DNA of 64,000 nt from Terriglobus aquaticus (GCF_025685415.1 NZ_JAGSYB010000001.1:496001-560000); one strand, 5' to 3'. Positions 36,130 through 46,056 are shown, counted from the first letter of the stretch. Translations and numbers: made by a program. The notes: generated by a model from the letters alone, not told the origin.

Positions 36130-39048
36130 ATGAGTCTGACGGCCTATCACGCCAAGCTCTTTGCCCATGAGCTGACGAAACGGTCCAGCTCGGACAATGT
36201 GGACAAACTTGCGTCTGCACTCTCCGACGCGCAAGTTGACCTCAATCCGCATCAGATCGAAGCCGCGTTGTTTGCGTTCCGCTCCCCACTGTCGAAGGGG
36301 GCTATCCTTGCTGATGAAGTAGGCCTCGGCAAAACCATCGAGGCGGGCATTCTGCTAGCCCAGCATTGGGCGGAGCGGCGAAGGACTTTGCTCGTCATCT
36401 GCCCAGCCAACCTCCGCAAGCAATGGAGCCAGGAACTCCTCGACAAGTTTTTCCTCCCCAGTGTCATCCTTGAAGCCAAAACCTTCAACGAGGCGATTCG
36501 AGCGGGCATTCTGAACCCGTTTCAGCAAAGTAAGATCATCATTTGTTCCTTCCAGTTTGCCCGATCAAAGGAACCCTATCTGCGAACCACTCCGTGGAAT
36601 CTGGTCGTTATCGACGAGGCCCACCGACTTCGGAACGTCTACAAACCCGGCAATAAGGTGGCGAACTCCATCAAGAATGCCGTTAGCGGCTTTCAAAAGG
36701 TTCTGCTAACGGCCACTCCGCTGCAGAACTCCCTTCTGGAGCTTTACGGGCTCGTCAGTATCGTAGACGAGTTCACCTTTGGCGATCTCCGCAGCTTTCG
36801 CGCACAGTTTGGTCGTCTGGCTGGTAAAGCGGACTTCGACGCTCTCAAACAGCGGCTACGTCCGATCTGCCAACGCACTCTGCGACGGCAGGTGCTCGCC
36901 TATGTGCCGTATACCAACCGACACGCGATGGTTCAAGAGTTTTACCCAAGCCCCGCCGAACAGCAGCTCTACGAACTCGTCTCCGACTACCTCATGGGGG
37001 ACAAGCTGTACGCTCTTCCAGCCAGCCAGCGCCAGCTCATGACGCTCATTCTGAGGAAGCTGCTTGCGTCTTCGACCTACGCCATCTCCGATACTTTGCT
37101 TGGGCTTGCTACCAAGCTGGAGACGGCGGAGGCTGACCAGCAGAAGGCCGCCGAGGTTCCCGCCTCCCTTGCGGATGACTTCGAGACGCTTCCCGAAGTG
37201 CAAGAAGAATGGGTTGATGAGGATGAGGGATCGGAATCGGAGTCTGACAGAGCCGATGGAAAGAAGCTACCGGAACGACTCTCTCCAGAGCAATTAGCCG
37301 AACTTCGCGCTGAAAAGGACAAGCTCCACCAGTTCCACGCTCTGGCCAAGGCAATTCAGACGAACTCAAAAGGCGACGCACTTCTCACAGCGTTGCAGCG
37401 TGGCTTCGAGGCCGCACGCACGGTTCGCATGGAAGATGGAACTGGCGCTCTCCAGCAGAAAGCCATCATCTTTACCGAGTCCCGCCGTACCCAGGTGTAC
37501 CTATTTAATCTGCTCCAGCAGACTGAGTTCGCTGAGAAAGTTGTGCTCTTCAACGGTACGAACACCGATCCCCAGAGTCAAGCAATCTATCAGGCTTGGA
37601 TGAAACAGCACGCCGGGACTGACCGCATTACCGGATCACCTACCGCCGACAAGCGAGCAGCCCTGGTCGAATACTTCCGAGACACGGCCAGCATCATGAT
37701 TGCGACTGAGGCGGCGGCAGAAGGAATCAATCTCCAGTTCTGCAATCTGGTCGTGAACTACGATATGCCGTGGAATCCTCAGCGTATCGAGCAGCGTATT
37801 GGCAGATGCCACCGGTACGGCCAAAAGTTCGACGTGGTTGTTGTGAACTTTCTCAACAAGGCGAATGCCGCCGATGTGCGTGTCTACCAGCTCTTAGCCG
37901 AGAAGTTCAAACTGTTCGACGGGGTTTTCGGCGCTAGCGATGAAGTCATCGGCGCAGTCGAGTCGGGTGTGGACTTTGAAAAGCGCATCGTCACTATCTA
38001 CCAGCAGTGCCGCACGACCGAGCAGATTGAGTTTCAGTTCGACCAGCTCCAACAGGAGCTTGAATCGCAAATCGCCCAGGCGCGGAGCGACGCAAGCGAA
38101 CAGCTCCTCAATAATTTCGATCAAGACGTCATAGATCGGGTTCGCGTTTCGAGCGGAGAATCGCTTGGACGCTTTCAAGACTTGCTTTGGAGGCTTACGG
38201 CCTTTTATCTCGCTCCGTTCGCGCGCTTCGATACGCCGGGCCACTCGTTCTATCTGGAGCGTGATCCATTTTCAGCAAACGCCCGCAGCGAGCAACCGGT
38301 GAACCCTGGTCCTTACCGCATGGGTAAGAACGTCGAGGATGCAAATACCTATCGCGTTGGACACCCACTGGCACAGGAAGTCTTGCGGAGTTGTTGCGGG
38401 CTTCCAACGCCAAAGGTCGAAATCCGCTTCGATCTCAGCAGTAGCGGCAAGCGTATTGCGGCCTTGGAGGTCTTACCAATCCGAAGCGGCTGGCTCGCTT
38501 GCTCGCGGTTTACTCTCAACGGATTTGAGACGGAAGACCACATCTTGCTTAGCAGCGTCTTGGACGACGGGCAGCCGCTTGAATCGTCTGCCTGCAAGCG
38601 TCTTTTTGATCTTCACGGAGAAGCTGGACAGCCGCTAGTGCTGGAACCGCCGGATTCGCTTCAGTCAGAGATGAATAAAGAGCAGCAACGTGTTCTTGGC
38701 GAGCTTGAAGAGAGGAGCGGAAAGTGGCTCGACTCTGAAATCGAGAAACTCGACCGATGGACCGAAGATCTCAAGTACGGTCTTGAACAGGAAATCAAAG
38801 ATCTGGACAAAGAAATCCGCGAAACCAAAAGGCAAGCAAAAGTGGCCGTCGCTTTGGAGGCAAAGCTGCCCTTGCACCGCAGAGCAAAGGAATTGGAGGC
38901 TGATCGAGCCAGCAAACGCCGCGATCTCTTCAATGCGCAAGACGAGATAGATACTCGGAAGGAAAGCTTAATCTCGGATATTGAATCGAGACTGAGAAAG
39001 AATGCGGATGTCGAAGTTCTTTTCGTATGCAGGTGGACTTTGGAATAG
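36130..39048 (+). CDS. SNF2/RapA-like superfamily 2 helicase of the defence operon
   Basis: 972 aa. Helicase motifs: Q-like NPHQIEAA (39-46), Walker A ADEVGLGKTIEAG (61-73), DEAH (162-165), LLTATPLQN, and motif VI QRIGRCHRYGQ (555-565). An acidic low-complexity loop (355-374) and a long region between the two RecA lobes are unlike RapA proper. The last 120 residues (about 845-965) form a charged coiled coil. This is a double-strand DNA translocase. First of five same-strand genes with gaps of 9 or fewer bases; it resembles the SNF2 partner seen in DISARM but no DrmA or DrmB is present. Confidence 0.88.
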   Translation: MSLTAYHAKLFAHELTKRSSSDNVDKLASALSDAQVDLNPHQIEAALFAFRSPLSKGAILADEVGLGKTIEAGILLAQHWAERRRTLLVICPANLRKQWSQELLDKFFLPSVILEAKTFNEAIRAGILNPFQQSKIIICSFQFARSKEPYLRTTPWNLVVIDEAHRLRNVYKPGNKVANSIKNAVSGFQKVLLTATPLQNSLLELYGLVSIVDEFTFGDLRSFRAQFGRLAGKADFDALKQRLRPICQRTLRRQVLAYVPYTNRHAMVQEFYPSPAEQQLYELVSDYLMGDKLYALPASQRQLMTLILRKLLASSTYAISDTLLGLATKLETAEADQQKAAEVPASLADDFETLPEVQEEWVDEDEGSESESDRADGKKLPERLSPEQLAELRAEKDKLHQFHALAKAIQTNSKGDALLTALQRGFEAARTVRMEDGTGALQQKAIIFTESRRTQVYLFNLLQQTEFAEKVVLFNGTNTDPQSQAIYQAWMKQHAGTDRITGSPTADKRAALVEYFRDTASIMIATEAAAEGINLQFCNLVVNYDMPWNPQRIEQRIGRCHRYGQKFDVVVVNFLNKANAADVRVYQLLAEKFKLFDGVFGASDEVIGAVESGVDFEKRIVTIYQQCRTTEQIEFQFDQLQQELESQIAQARSDASEQLLNNFDQDVIDRVRVSSGESLGRFQDLLWRLTAFYLAPFARFDTPGHSFYLERDPFSANARSEQPVNPGPYRMGKNVEDANTYRVGHPLAQEVLRSCCGLPTPKVEIRFDLSSSGKRIAALEVLPIRSGWLACSRFTLNGFETEDHILLSSVLDDGQPLESSACKRLFDLHGEAGQPLVLEPPDSLQSEMNKEQQRVLGELEERSGKWLDSEIEKLDRWTEDLKYGLEQEIKDLDKEIRETKRQAKVAVALEAKLPLHRRAKELEADRASKRRDLFNAQDEIDTRKESLISDIESRLRKNADVEVLFVCRWTLE

Positions 39049-39057
39049 AGAGGCCTC

Positions 39058-39267
39058 GTGGACAACACAACGATCGCACTGCCAAAGACCGCCGACGAAG
39101 AACTTGCAGATAAGATCGCGGATTCGCTTGGTGCCGCAAAACTCATCTCGACAGAAAAACTACCGCGAGTCAGGGACGGCCTACGTAAAGGCAACTTGAC
39201 CAGTGCGGATTGGAAACTGCTGGTTGAGCTTAGTGAACCAACAAAGTCCGGAGGCACTGCCGAATGA
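39058..39267 (+). CDS. 69-aa protein coupled to the SMC-like ATPase gene
   Basis: 69 aa, GTG start with GAGAGG just upstream, nine bases after the helicase stop and ending in a 4-base ATGA overlap with the next gene. Acidic and helical (ADEELADKIADSLGAAKLIS, then KLPRVRDGLRKGNLTSADWKLLVE). No family recognised. Its tight coupling suggests a stoichiometric partner, adaptor or inhibitor of the following ATPase. Confidence 0.7.
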   Translation: MDNTTIALPKTADEELADKIADSLGAAKLISTEKLPRVRDGLRKGNLTSADWKLLVELSEPTKSGGTAE

Positions 39268-41630
39268 AGATGCCAATGCAGCAGCTTTCGATTTCTGGAT
39301 TCCGTGGGGCCACGAAGTCCATAGACCTCATTTTTGAAGACAAGCCCGTTGTCATGATCTTTGGTGAAAATGGCACTGGCAAGTCAACAATCGTCGATGC
39401 CATCGACTTCATCTGTAACGAATGTGCTGGCCCCCTTGAGGGTAGGCAATCCACACCTGTAAAGGAATACTTGCCGTCACTGGGCGGCAAGGCCGCCGAT
39501 TTGAAGGTGCGACTCAAGTGGGCCGCTAAGACCTGGAGCGCTACTTTAGACGGTGCCAAAGCAAAGGTAGTCGGAGGATCGCCGCGCCCAAAAGCTAGAA
39601 TTCTGCGTCGCACACAGATTCTCGAAATTGTGGACGCACAGCCAGCGAAACGATACGAAGCGTTCAGCAGATTCGTGGCTGTGCCAAAGGTCGAGCAGTC
39701 GGAGAATGCCCTGCGAGAGGCCGTCCGGACCGTTGACGCAGAGTTTGATGCAGCGGCCAGAAGTCTCTCAGAAGCTCAAGCTGCCTTAAAGCGACTTCAG
39801 ACCGAGGCCGGAGCTTCTGCCATAGACCTGATGAAATGGGCCAAAGACAAGAACGACGTAGATCCGAAAGACCTAACTGCGCGAACGCAGCACATCACGA
39901 CTTTGCTTTCTTCGGTTCAATCAGCGAAAACCGCTTTGAACGGCTTGAATCAGATACGCGGTCAGGCAGCGGAAGACGCGAAATCAATCGAGTCGCTGAC
40001 TATCGACTTGCAGGCAGCCGAAGAACAAAGCGAAGAAGCGAAGAATGACCTCTTGAAGCTCCTGGATGTTGCGGCGGCCTACTTGACTGCACATGATGAC
40101 CAGGACTCCTGCCCAGTCTGCGAACGACCAATAGACCGAGCCGAACTCATAGTCCGCTTGAATGCCCGTAAGGCGTCCGGCGCAGCGGTTATCGCCGCAT
40201 CTGCCGAATTGGATGCTGCCAAGAAATCAGAAGATCGTCGCCAAACATTGGTGAGAGATGCACGAACTCGTTTCTTGAAAGCTGCTGCGACCCTACTCAA
40301 AGCGTTTAGCGAATCACAATCTCCGGCGGTCGCGAACACGAAGATCGAATGGAGTACGTTCTCGCTGGTGCAAGACGTAGTCGCGGATGAACAAGTAGAT
40401 GCTGCTGACCTACAAGCCCAAAGCCTCTTAGCTGTCTGTGAGTCATACGATCCAGCGCTTCAATCAGAGCGCACCGGGCTTTCGGCACAGCTTGAAGCAC
40501 TACGAGCGATCAAACTTCAATTCGCGGCGGTGGTGAAGTCCAGCAAGCAAGCAAAGGCGCAGGAGACGCTTAGCAAACGATTGAAAGCTGTCCTAAACAT
40601 TGTGGAAGCGCAGCGTAAGGCTTACGTCGATCAGGCTCTTGCGTCAATTACGCAGCGTGTCGATTCGCTTTATGCCAAGCTCCACCCCGGCGAAAAGCTG
40701 GGCGACATCAAGCTACAGCTTGATCCCAACAAACGAGGGAGCCTAAATGTTTCGAGTCGATTCGAGTCCAAGACCGGCATCCCTCCGCAAGCGTATTACA
40801 GCGAAGCTCACATGGACACGCTGGGCATCTGCATCTTCATTGCACTTGCGGAGAAGGACGTTGCGGCGAACACACTCCTAGTCTTGGATGACGTGCTCAC
40901 ATCTGCCGATCAGCCGCACGTTGACCGATTCATCAGTGTGATTCACGAAGAACTGACGCTACCCGTTCTTATCACGACACACTATAGGCCGTGGCGTGAC
41001 CGCTATCGGTATGCGACTGGACCCGTGGGGAATGTCCATTTGATCGAACTTCTCTCCTGGACGCAGGAGCGCGGCGTTCGGCACACAAAGACCAAACTGG
41101 AGATTGACCAGTTAAAGGCACTACTAGCTATTGAACCAATCGACCGTCAGGCTCTCGCTTCGAAAGCAGGTGTTCTCCTGGAGGCGGCGCTGCGGGAGCT
41201 TTGCATCCAGTACAAATGCAAAATGTCTTTCAATGCCGAGGGACAGCACACTCTTGGTGAGTACCTGAACGGAATCGACTCAAAGCTCCGCAAGCTCATG
41301 AAGTGCGTAACGAATAGCAAAAGCGTACCTCCCTCCACGCCGACACAGACCTCAACCGACATACTCCCGTTGTTGGCGGCGGTGGATTCCATGACTTGGA
41401 TACGGAACCAAGTCGGCGCGCATTTCAACTTGTCCGGTATGGACCTCACGGACGCACAAATCAGCGAATTCGCTAAATCAACGTGCAGCCTTCTTGATGC
41501 GTTGATTTGTCTTGAGTGTGGAGAACTGCCAAGAAAGAACACTGGTTCCTGCTTCGCATGCACTTGCAAAAGCCAAGAATTGCACCCACTGACAAGCCCC
41601 GGAGCATCAGCCGCTCAGACTGGTAATTGA
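39264..41630 (+). CDS. Zinc-hook SMC/Rad50-like ATPase with C-terminal HEPN-like domain
   Basis: 788 aa. ABC-type ATPase split by a coiled coil: Walker A FGENGTGKSTIVD (33-45), coiled coil 140-280, zinc-hook CPVC (283-286), returning coil to 470, signature-like YSEAHMDTLG (512-521), Walker B LLVLDDVLTSAD (538-549) and His switch ITTHYRPW (570-577). The C-terminal part is unusual: a helical domain (about 625-740) ending with RNQVGAH (714-720), an Rx4-6H pattern of HEPN RNases, then a zinc ribbon (Cys749, 752, 763, 766). The layout recalls RloC, a zinc-hook ATPase with an anticodon-nuclease domain, but overall relatedness needs a search. Confidence 0.82.
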   Translation: MKMPMQQLSISGFRGATKSIDLIFEDKPVVMIFGENGTGKSTIVDAIDFICNECAGPLEGRQSTPVKEYLPSLGGKAADLKVRLKWAAKTWSATLDGAKAKVVGGSPRPKARILRRTQILEIVDAQPAKRYEAFSRFVAVPKVEQSENALREAVRTVDAEFDAAARSLSEAQAALKRLQTEAGASAIDLMKWAKDKNDVDPKDLTARTQHITTLLSSVQSAKTALNGLNQIRGQAAEDAKSIESLTIDLQAAEEQSEEAKNDLLKLLDVAAAYLTAHDDQDSCPVCERPIDRAELIVRLNARKASGAAVIAASAELDAAKKSEDRRQTLVRDARTRFLKAAATLLKAFSESQSPAVANTKIEWSTFSLVQDVVADEQVDAADLQAQSLLAVCESYDPALQSERTGLSAQLEALRAIKLQFAAVVKSSKQAKAQETLSKRLKAVLNIVEAQRKAYVDQALASITQRVDSLYAKLHPGEKLGDIKLQLDPNKRGSLNVSSRFESKTGIPPQAYYSEAHMDTLGICIFIALAEKDVAANTLLVLDDVLTSADQPHVDRFISVIHEELTLPVLITTHYRPWRDRYRYATGPVGNVHLIELLSWTQERGVRHTKTKLEIDQLKALLAIEPIDRQALASKAGVLLEAALRELCIQYKCKMSFNAEGQHTLGEYLNGIDSKLRKLMKCVTNSKSVPPSTPTQTSTDILPLLAAVDSMTWIRNQVGAHFNLSGMDLTDAQISEFAKSTCSLLDALICLECGELPRKNTGSCFACTCKSQELHPLTSPGASAAQTGN

Positions 41631-41634
41631 TCGA

Positions 41635-43323
41635 ATGCAGAATAAACAACGACTCGAACTGACATGGATTGGCAAAGAGAACCGGCCACGGTTGGAGCCA
41701 CGGATTCTGCTTGAAGACCCGGAGAAAAGCTATCACGCAAAGAAGCGCCTTACCGACAGCGACATCTTCGATAACCGCTTGATTTTTGGCGACAACTTAC
41801 TTGCCTTGAAAGCTCTTGAGCAAGAATTCGCCGGGAAGGTGAAATGCGTCTTCATTGATCCGCCTTATAATACCGGCTCCGCGTTTACGCATTACGATGA
41901 CGGAGTTGAACATTCCATTTGGCTTTCGCTTATGCGCGACCGTTTGGAATCCCTGCGCCGCCTACTCGCTGCGAATGGAAGCATCTGGATATCTATCGAC
42001 GACAATGAGGCGCATTACTTAAAGGTCCTCTGTGATGAAGTGTTTGGACGAGAGTGCTTTGTCGCAAGCATTATTTGGGAAAAAGCAGACTCTCCACGAA
42101 ACTCTGCTCGACAATTTTCTAGCGACCACGATTACATCCTTGTCTACTCCAAGAACCCGGACTGGACTCCTCAACGGTTGCCACGAACTGAGGAGTCCGA
42201 TTCTATATATGGAAATCCCGACGAAGATCCCAGAGGAGTGTGGCTTCCTGGAGATCCATATGCGAACAAGCCATATTCCAAAGGTCTCTACACTATGACC
42301 GGACCATCTGGTAGGACATTTAAACCTCCACCCGGACGCTACTGGCGTGTGTCAGAAGAGAAGCTTCGTGAACTGGACCAGGATGGCCGGGTATGGTGGG
42401 GACCGAAAGGTGAGGCGCGGCCTAGTATCAAGCGCTACCTTGCGGAGGTCTCTGACTTGGTTCCTCGCACGCTTTGGCACAAACAAGACGTTGGTAGCAA
42501 TCGGACCTCGAAAAACGAGATGCGTGCGTTGTTTCCTGGTGATGAGTCATTTACAACTCCGAAACCAGAGAAATTATTGGAAAGACTACTTTTGATTGCA
42601 ACTCAGGCAGGAGACCTTGTGCTTGACTCGTTCGCTGGGTCTGGAACAACAGGCGCTGTGGCACACAAAATGCGTCGTCGTTGGATCATGGTCGAACTCG
42701 GCGAACACGCGCATACCCACGTTATTCCTCGCCTCAAGAAGGTCATCGACGGTGAAGACTCGGGGGGAGTGACCGAAACGACAGGTTGGAAAGGCGGAGG
42801 CGGATTCCGTTACTTCCACATTGCGCCGTCTCTACTTGAAAAGGATCGGTTCGGCAATCTCATCATCAGCAAACAGTACAACGCCGCGATGCTAGCCGAA
42901 GCGATGTGCAAGGTCATGGGTTTTACCTACGCGCCGAGTGACGAACTGTATTGGCAGCAAGGCCGATCCACCGAGAATGATTTTCTCTACGTCACAACCC
43001 AAACGCTCACTCGTGAGCAGCTCGCCAAATTGAGTGATGAGGTTGGCGACAATCGCAGTCTTCTCATCTGCTGCGCTGCGTTTCGTGGCAAGGCCGATGC
43101 CTTCCCAAACCTGACCATAAAGAAGATTCCGTCCGCCGTACTCGCAAAGTGCGAGTGGGGGCATGACGATTACAGCCTCAACGTCGCCAGCCTTCTGAAA
43201 GCTGCGCCACAAGTGGAATTTGCTCCATTGGTCTCTGAACAGACGCTCACTCCCAAGCAGGCTCGCCGCCGTGCGGCGCAACCGAACCTGTTTACGACTG
43301 ATGAGAACGGAGGTGCGGAATGA
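41635..43323 (+). CDS. mod: Type III-like DNA adenine methyltransferase (Mod)
   Basis: 562 aa. Beta-class N6-adenine methyltransferase: catalytic DPPYNTGSAF (75-84) precedes the SAM-binding DSFAGSGTTGAVA (331-343). A target-recognition region lies between. The C-terminal 150 residues (from about 400) are extra to the catalytic fold and may bind the Res subunit. Four bases after the SMC-like gene; its stop overlaps the Res start (ATGA). The recognition sequence cannot be read from the protein. Confidence 0.93.
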   Translation: MQNKQRLELTWIGKENRPRLEPRILLEDPEKSYHAKKRLTDSDIFDNRLIFGDNLLALKALEQEFAGKVKCVFIDPPYNTGSAFTHYDDGVEHSIWLSLMRDRLESLRRLLAANGSIWISIDDNEAHYLKVLCDEVFGRECFVASIIWEKADSPRNSARQFSSDHDYILVYSKNPDWTPQRLPRTEESDSIYGNPDEDPRGVWLPGDPYANKPYSKGLYTMTGPSGRTFKPPPGRYWRVSEEKLRELDQDGRVWWGPKGEARPSIKRYLAEVSDLVPRTLWHKQDVGSNRTSKNEMRALFPGDESFTTPKPEKLLERLLLIATQAGDLVLDSFAGSGTTGAVAHKMRRRWIMVELGEHAHTHVIPRLKKVIDGEDSGGVTETTGWKGGGGFRYFHIAPSLLEKDRFGNLIISKQYNAAMLAEAMCKVMGFTYAPSDELYWQQGRSTENDFLYVTTQTLTREQLAKLSDEVGDNRSLLICCAAFRGKADAFPNLTIKKIPSAVLAKCEWGHDDYSLNVASLLKAAPQVEFAPLVSEQTLTPKQARRRAAQPNLFTTDENGGAE

Positions 43324-46007
43324 AGCAATCCGGTAACGCTATCGCCAATCGCCTCAGCCTTCGCTTGCCACAACGTGAGTCGCTGGAGATCCTTGACCGC
43401 ATCTGTGACCTGCTCTCGCTACAAAAGGATCAAGACGCCACTCAAGCGCTCGCCACCGTTCGTGCCGAGTTTGCAAACGTCACCGACTTCGAGCGTGACT
43501 TTCCCTCGCTGTGCTTTGCGTTGGCAACTGGCGTCGGCAAGACCAGGCTGATGGGTGCATTCATTGCCTATCTCCATCAGGCGGAACGCATCCGTCACTT
43601 CTTCGTCCTTGCCCCGAATCTGACGATCTACAACAAGCTCATCTCAGATTTCACGCCAGGTTCGCGCAAGTACGTCTTCCAAGGACTGTCTGATTTTGTC
43701 ATTCAGCCCCCGGAGATCATCACTGGTGACAACTATGAGAGCGGGCGCGGTGTTCGTTCCGAGCGCCTGAGCCAACCCGCGATCCCCGGCCTCAAAGACC
43801 CCGATGCGCCTGTTCACATCAACATCTTCAACATCAGCAAGATCAACTCTGAGGTTCGTGGCGGCGCGGAGCCACGCATCAAGCGGCTACAGGAGTACAT
43901 CGGGGAAAGCTATTTCGAGTACCTGTCCGAGTTGGACGATCTCGTTCTCTTGATGGATGAGTCGCACCGCTATCGCGGCAAAGCCGGAATGCGGGCGATC
44001 AACGAACTCAAACCGATCCTGGGGCTTGAGCTGACTGCCACACCGCGCACCGAGACAGCCGGTGGTGCGGACTTCAAGAACGTCATCTACAGCTACCCCC
44101 TGTCCTCAGCGCTTCGGGATGGATTCGTAAAAGAGCCAGCCGTAGCGACCCGCGAAAACTTCCGTGCAGAAAATTACGACGAGGCCGGCCTTGAGAAGCT
44201 GAAGCTGGAGGACGGTGTTCGCATCCACGAACACACGAAAGTCCAGCTCGACATCTACGCCCGAGAAAACATGAAGCCGCTGGTGAAGCCGTTCATGCTT
44301 GTTGTGGCGAAGGACACCACGCACGCGAACGATCTTCAAAAACGGATCGAAGCCGAAGACTTCTTCGGAGGGCGCTATAAAGGCCGCGTCATTACCGTCC
44401 ACTCCAACCAAGCCGGCGACGAGAAGGACGAAACGGTGCAGCAGCTTCTCTCTGTTGAAGATCCCGCAAACCCGACCGAGATCGTCATTCACGTCAATAT
44501 GCTCAAAGAAGGCTGGGACGTGACGAATTTGTACACCATCGTTCCGCTTCGCACGGCGAATTCACGAACGCTGGTCGAACAGTCCATCGGACGCGGTTTG
44601 CGTCTTCCTTATGGAAAGCGGACTGGCGTTCCCGACGTGGATCGTCTGACCATCGTTTCGCACGATCGTTTCCAAGAGATCGTTGACCATGCCAACGATC
44701 CCAACTCGATCATTCGCACGGGCATTGTCATCGGGCGGGATATTCCCTATACACCGACGAAGGCTGTCACCATCGAGCCCGTCTTTATGACTCAGTTGGG
44801 TTTGGGCATCGCACCTGCGGCTCCCACGCCGGGTGCCCCGCCTCAGCCCGCTCCGACAATTAGCGAGCCCGAGCGAAAGACCGCCGAAGTGACAATGCAA
44901 GTCATTCGGCAACAATTTGAGAGACTGACTCGCTCAGGCGATCTTAAGACACGGGATGTCCAACAGCGCATCACCGCGCGAGTAACAGAGCTGATGCAGC
45001 CAGTTCAAGGCGAACTTGCATCCATCTTGCCACCGGTAGATGTCGCCTCGGTCGTCGAGCGCGTCACAAGCGCGATTGCCGAACGAACAATCGACATTCC
45101 GAAGATCATCGTGACGCCGAAAGGTGAAGTGACTGTCGGCTACCAGGACTTCGATCTCGACTGCGCCAGCTTCCGCCAGCCACCGGCCGAGAAAGACTTG
45201 CTTGTACAGCACCTGATGAACAATCAGCGTTTCAAGATTGTTAGCGGTGATGGCATCGTTCTCGAAAAGAATCTTGAGGACTATATCGTTCGCGGTCTCA
45301 TCGACAAGGACGACATTAATTACGACGAGCACGCCGAACTTCTCTACAAGTTGGCGGGTCAGATGGTGCGCCATCTCCAGTCGTACCTTCAAACCCCGGA
45401 AGACGTATTGAATGTGTTGCAGTTCTATCAGACGCAGCTTGTCACGCTCATCCATGCCCAGATGAACCAGCATTACGTCGAGAGAGCAACTGAGTACGAG
45501 GTCACAGTCTCGAAGGGCTTCCAGACTCTTACCAGTAGCATGGCGGCGATGCAGACCGACCAAGCAATCCTCCCATTCCGCGCTCCGGTTGAAGAACGTC
45601 TCCTGATTCGAGGAATGCTCTTCGGAGGATTCTCGAAATGCCTATATCCCACCCAGAAGTTTGACTCAGACACCGAGCGGCGTTTCGCCATCATCCTTGA
45701 AGACGAGACTTCAGTTCTCAAGTGGCTCAAACCACCCAAAGATGTTCTGAGGATTTATTACTACCAGGAAGAGGTCTACCAACCGGATTTCGTCGTCGAA
45801 ACGGCAACCGCTCGATACCTCTGCGAACCGAAGCGTGCAAGTGAGATGACCGATGAGGTTGTGTTGCTGAAAGCAAAGGCAGCGAAGCTGTGGTGCCAAC
45901 ACGCGAGTACTGTTAGCGAGAAGCCTTGGCACTACCTGCTTATTCCCCACGACGCCATCAGCCAAAGCTCAACCTTTAGAAATCTGACCCAAAGATTTGC
46001 ACTCTGA
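43320..46007 (+). CDS. res: Type III-like restriction helicase-nuclease (Res)
   Basis: 895 aa. Superfamily 2 helicase with Walker A ALATGVGKTRLM (67-78), DESH box (213-216), LELTATPRTE and motif VI-like VEQSIGRGLRLPYG. The C-terminal PD-(D/E)xK nuclease is seen in QPDFVVETATARYLCEPK: Asp823 and Glu836-x-Lys838. All catalytic pieces appear intact. Paired with the overlapping mod gene as in type III systems, where Res cuts after translocation or sliding between two head-to-head unmethylated sites. Confidence 0.92.
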   Translation: MKQSGNAIANRLSLRLPQRESLEILDRICDLLSLQKDQDATQALATVRAEFANVTDFERDFPSLCFALATGVGKTRLMGAFIAYLHQAERIRHFFVLAPNLTIYNKLISDFTPGSRKYVFQGLSDFVIQPPEIITGDNYESGRGVRSERLSQPAIPGLKDPDAPVHINIFNISKINSEVRGGAEPRIKRLQEYIGESYFEYLSELDDLVLLMDESHRYRGKAGMRAINELKPILGLELTATPRTETAGGADFKNVIYSYPLSSALRDGFVKEPAVATRENFRAENYDEAGLEKLKLEDGVRIHEHTKVQLDIYARENMKPLVKPFMLVVAKDTTHANDLQKRIEAEDFFGGRYKGRVITVHSNQAGDEKDETVQQLLSVEDPANPTEIVIHVNMLKEGWDVTNLYTIVPLRTANSRTLVEQSIGRGLRLPYGKRTGVPDVDRLTIVSHDRFQEIVDHANDPNSIIRTGIVIGRDIPYTPTKAVTIEPVFMTQLGLGIAPAAPTPGAPPQPAPTISEPERKTAEVTMQVIRQQFERLTRSGDLKTRDVQQRITARVTELMQPVQGELASILPPVDVASVVERVTSAIAERTIDIPKIIVTPKGEVTVGYQDFDLDCASFRQPPAEKDLLVQHLMNNQRFKIVSGDGIVLEKNLEDYIVRGLIDKDDINYDEHAELLYKLAGQMVRHLQSYLQTPEDVLNVLQFYQTQLVTLIHAQMNQHYVERATEYEVTVSKGFQTLTSSMAAMQTDQAILPFRAPVEERLLIRGMLFGGFSKCLYPTQKFDSDTERRFAIILEDETSVLKWLKPPKDVLRIYYYQEEVYQPDFVVETATARYLCEPKRASEMTDEVVLLKAKAAKLWCQHASTVSEKPWHYLLIPHDAISQSSTFRNLTQRFAL

Positions 46008-46032
46008 CATTGACTTATTGGCTACAGTTGAT

Positions 46033-46056
46033 CCTGCGTACCGTCGCGCAGGGCTT
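46033..46056. terminator. Weak hairpin between convergent res and Argonaute genes
   Basis: CCTGCG (46033-46038) pairs with CGCAGG (46047-46052), eight-base loop, followed by GCTTTC. It lies in the 49-base gap between two convergent stops and is the only terminator candidate there. Confidence 0.35.

Noticed and set aside
39264-41630. Wadjet JetC-like or housekeeping RecF/RecN protein
   Set aside because: No JetA, JetB or JetD partners are present, and the zinc hook plus HEPN-like and zinc-ribbon tail do not fit RecF or RecN.
36130-46007. DISARM system
   Set aside because: A SNF2 helicase and an adenine methylase are present, but no DrmA, DrmB or DrmC homologue was recognised; Mod/Res and the SMC-like ATPase do not belong to DISARM.
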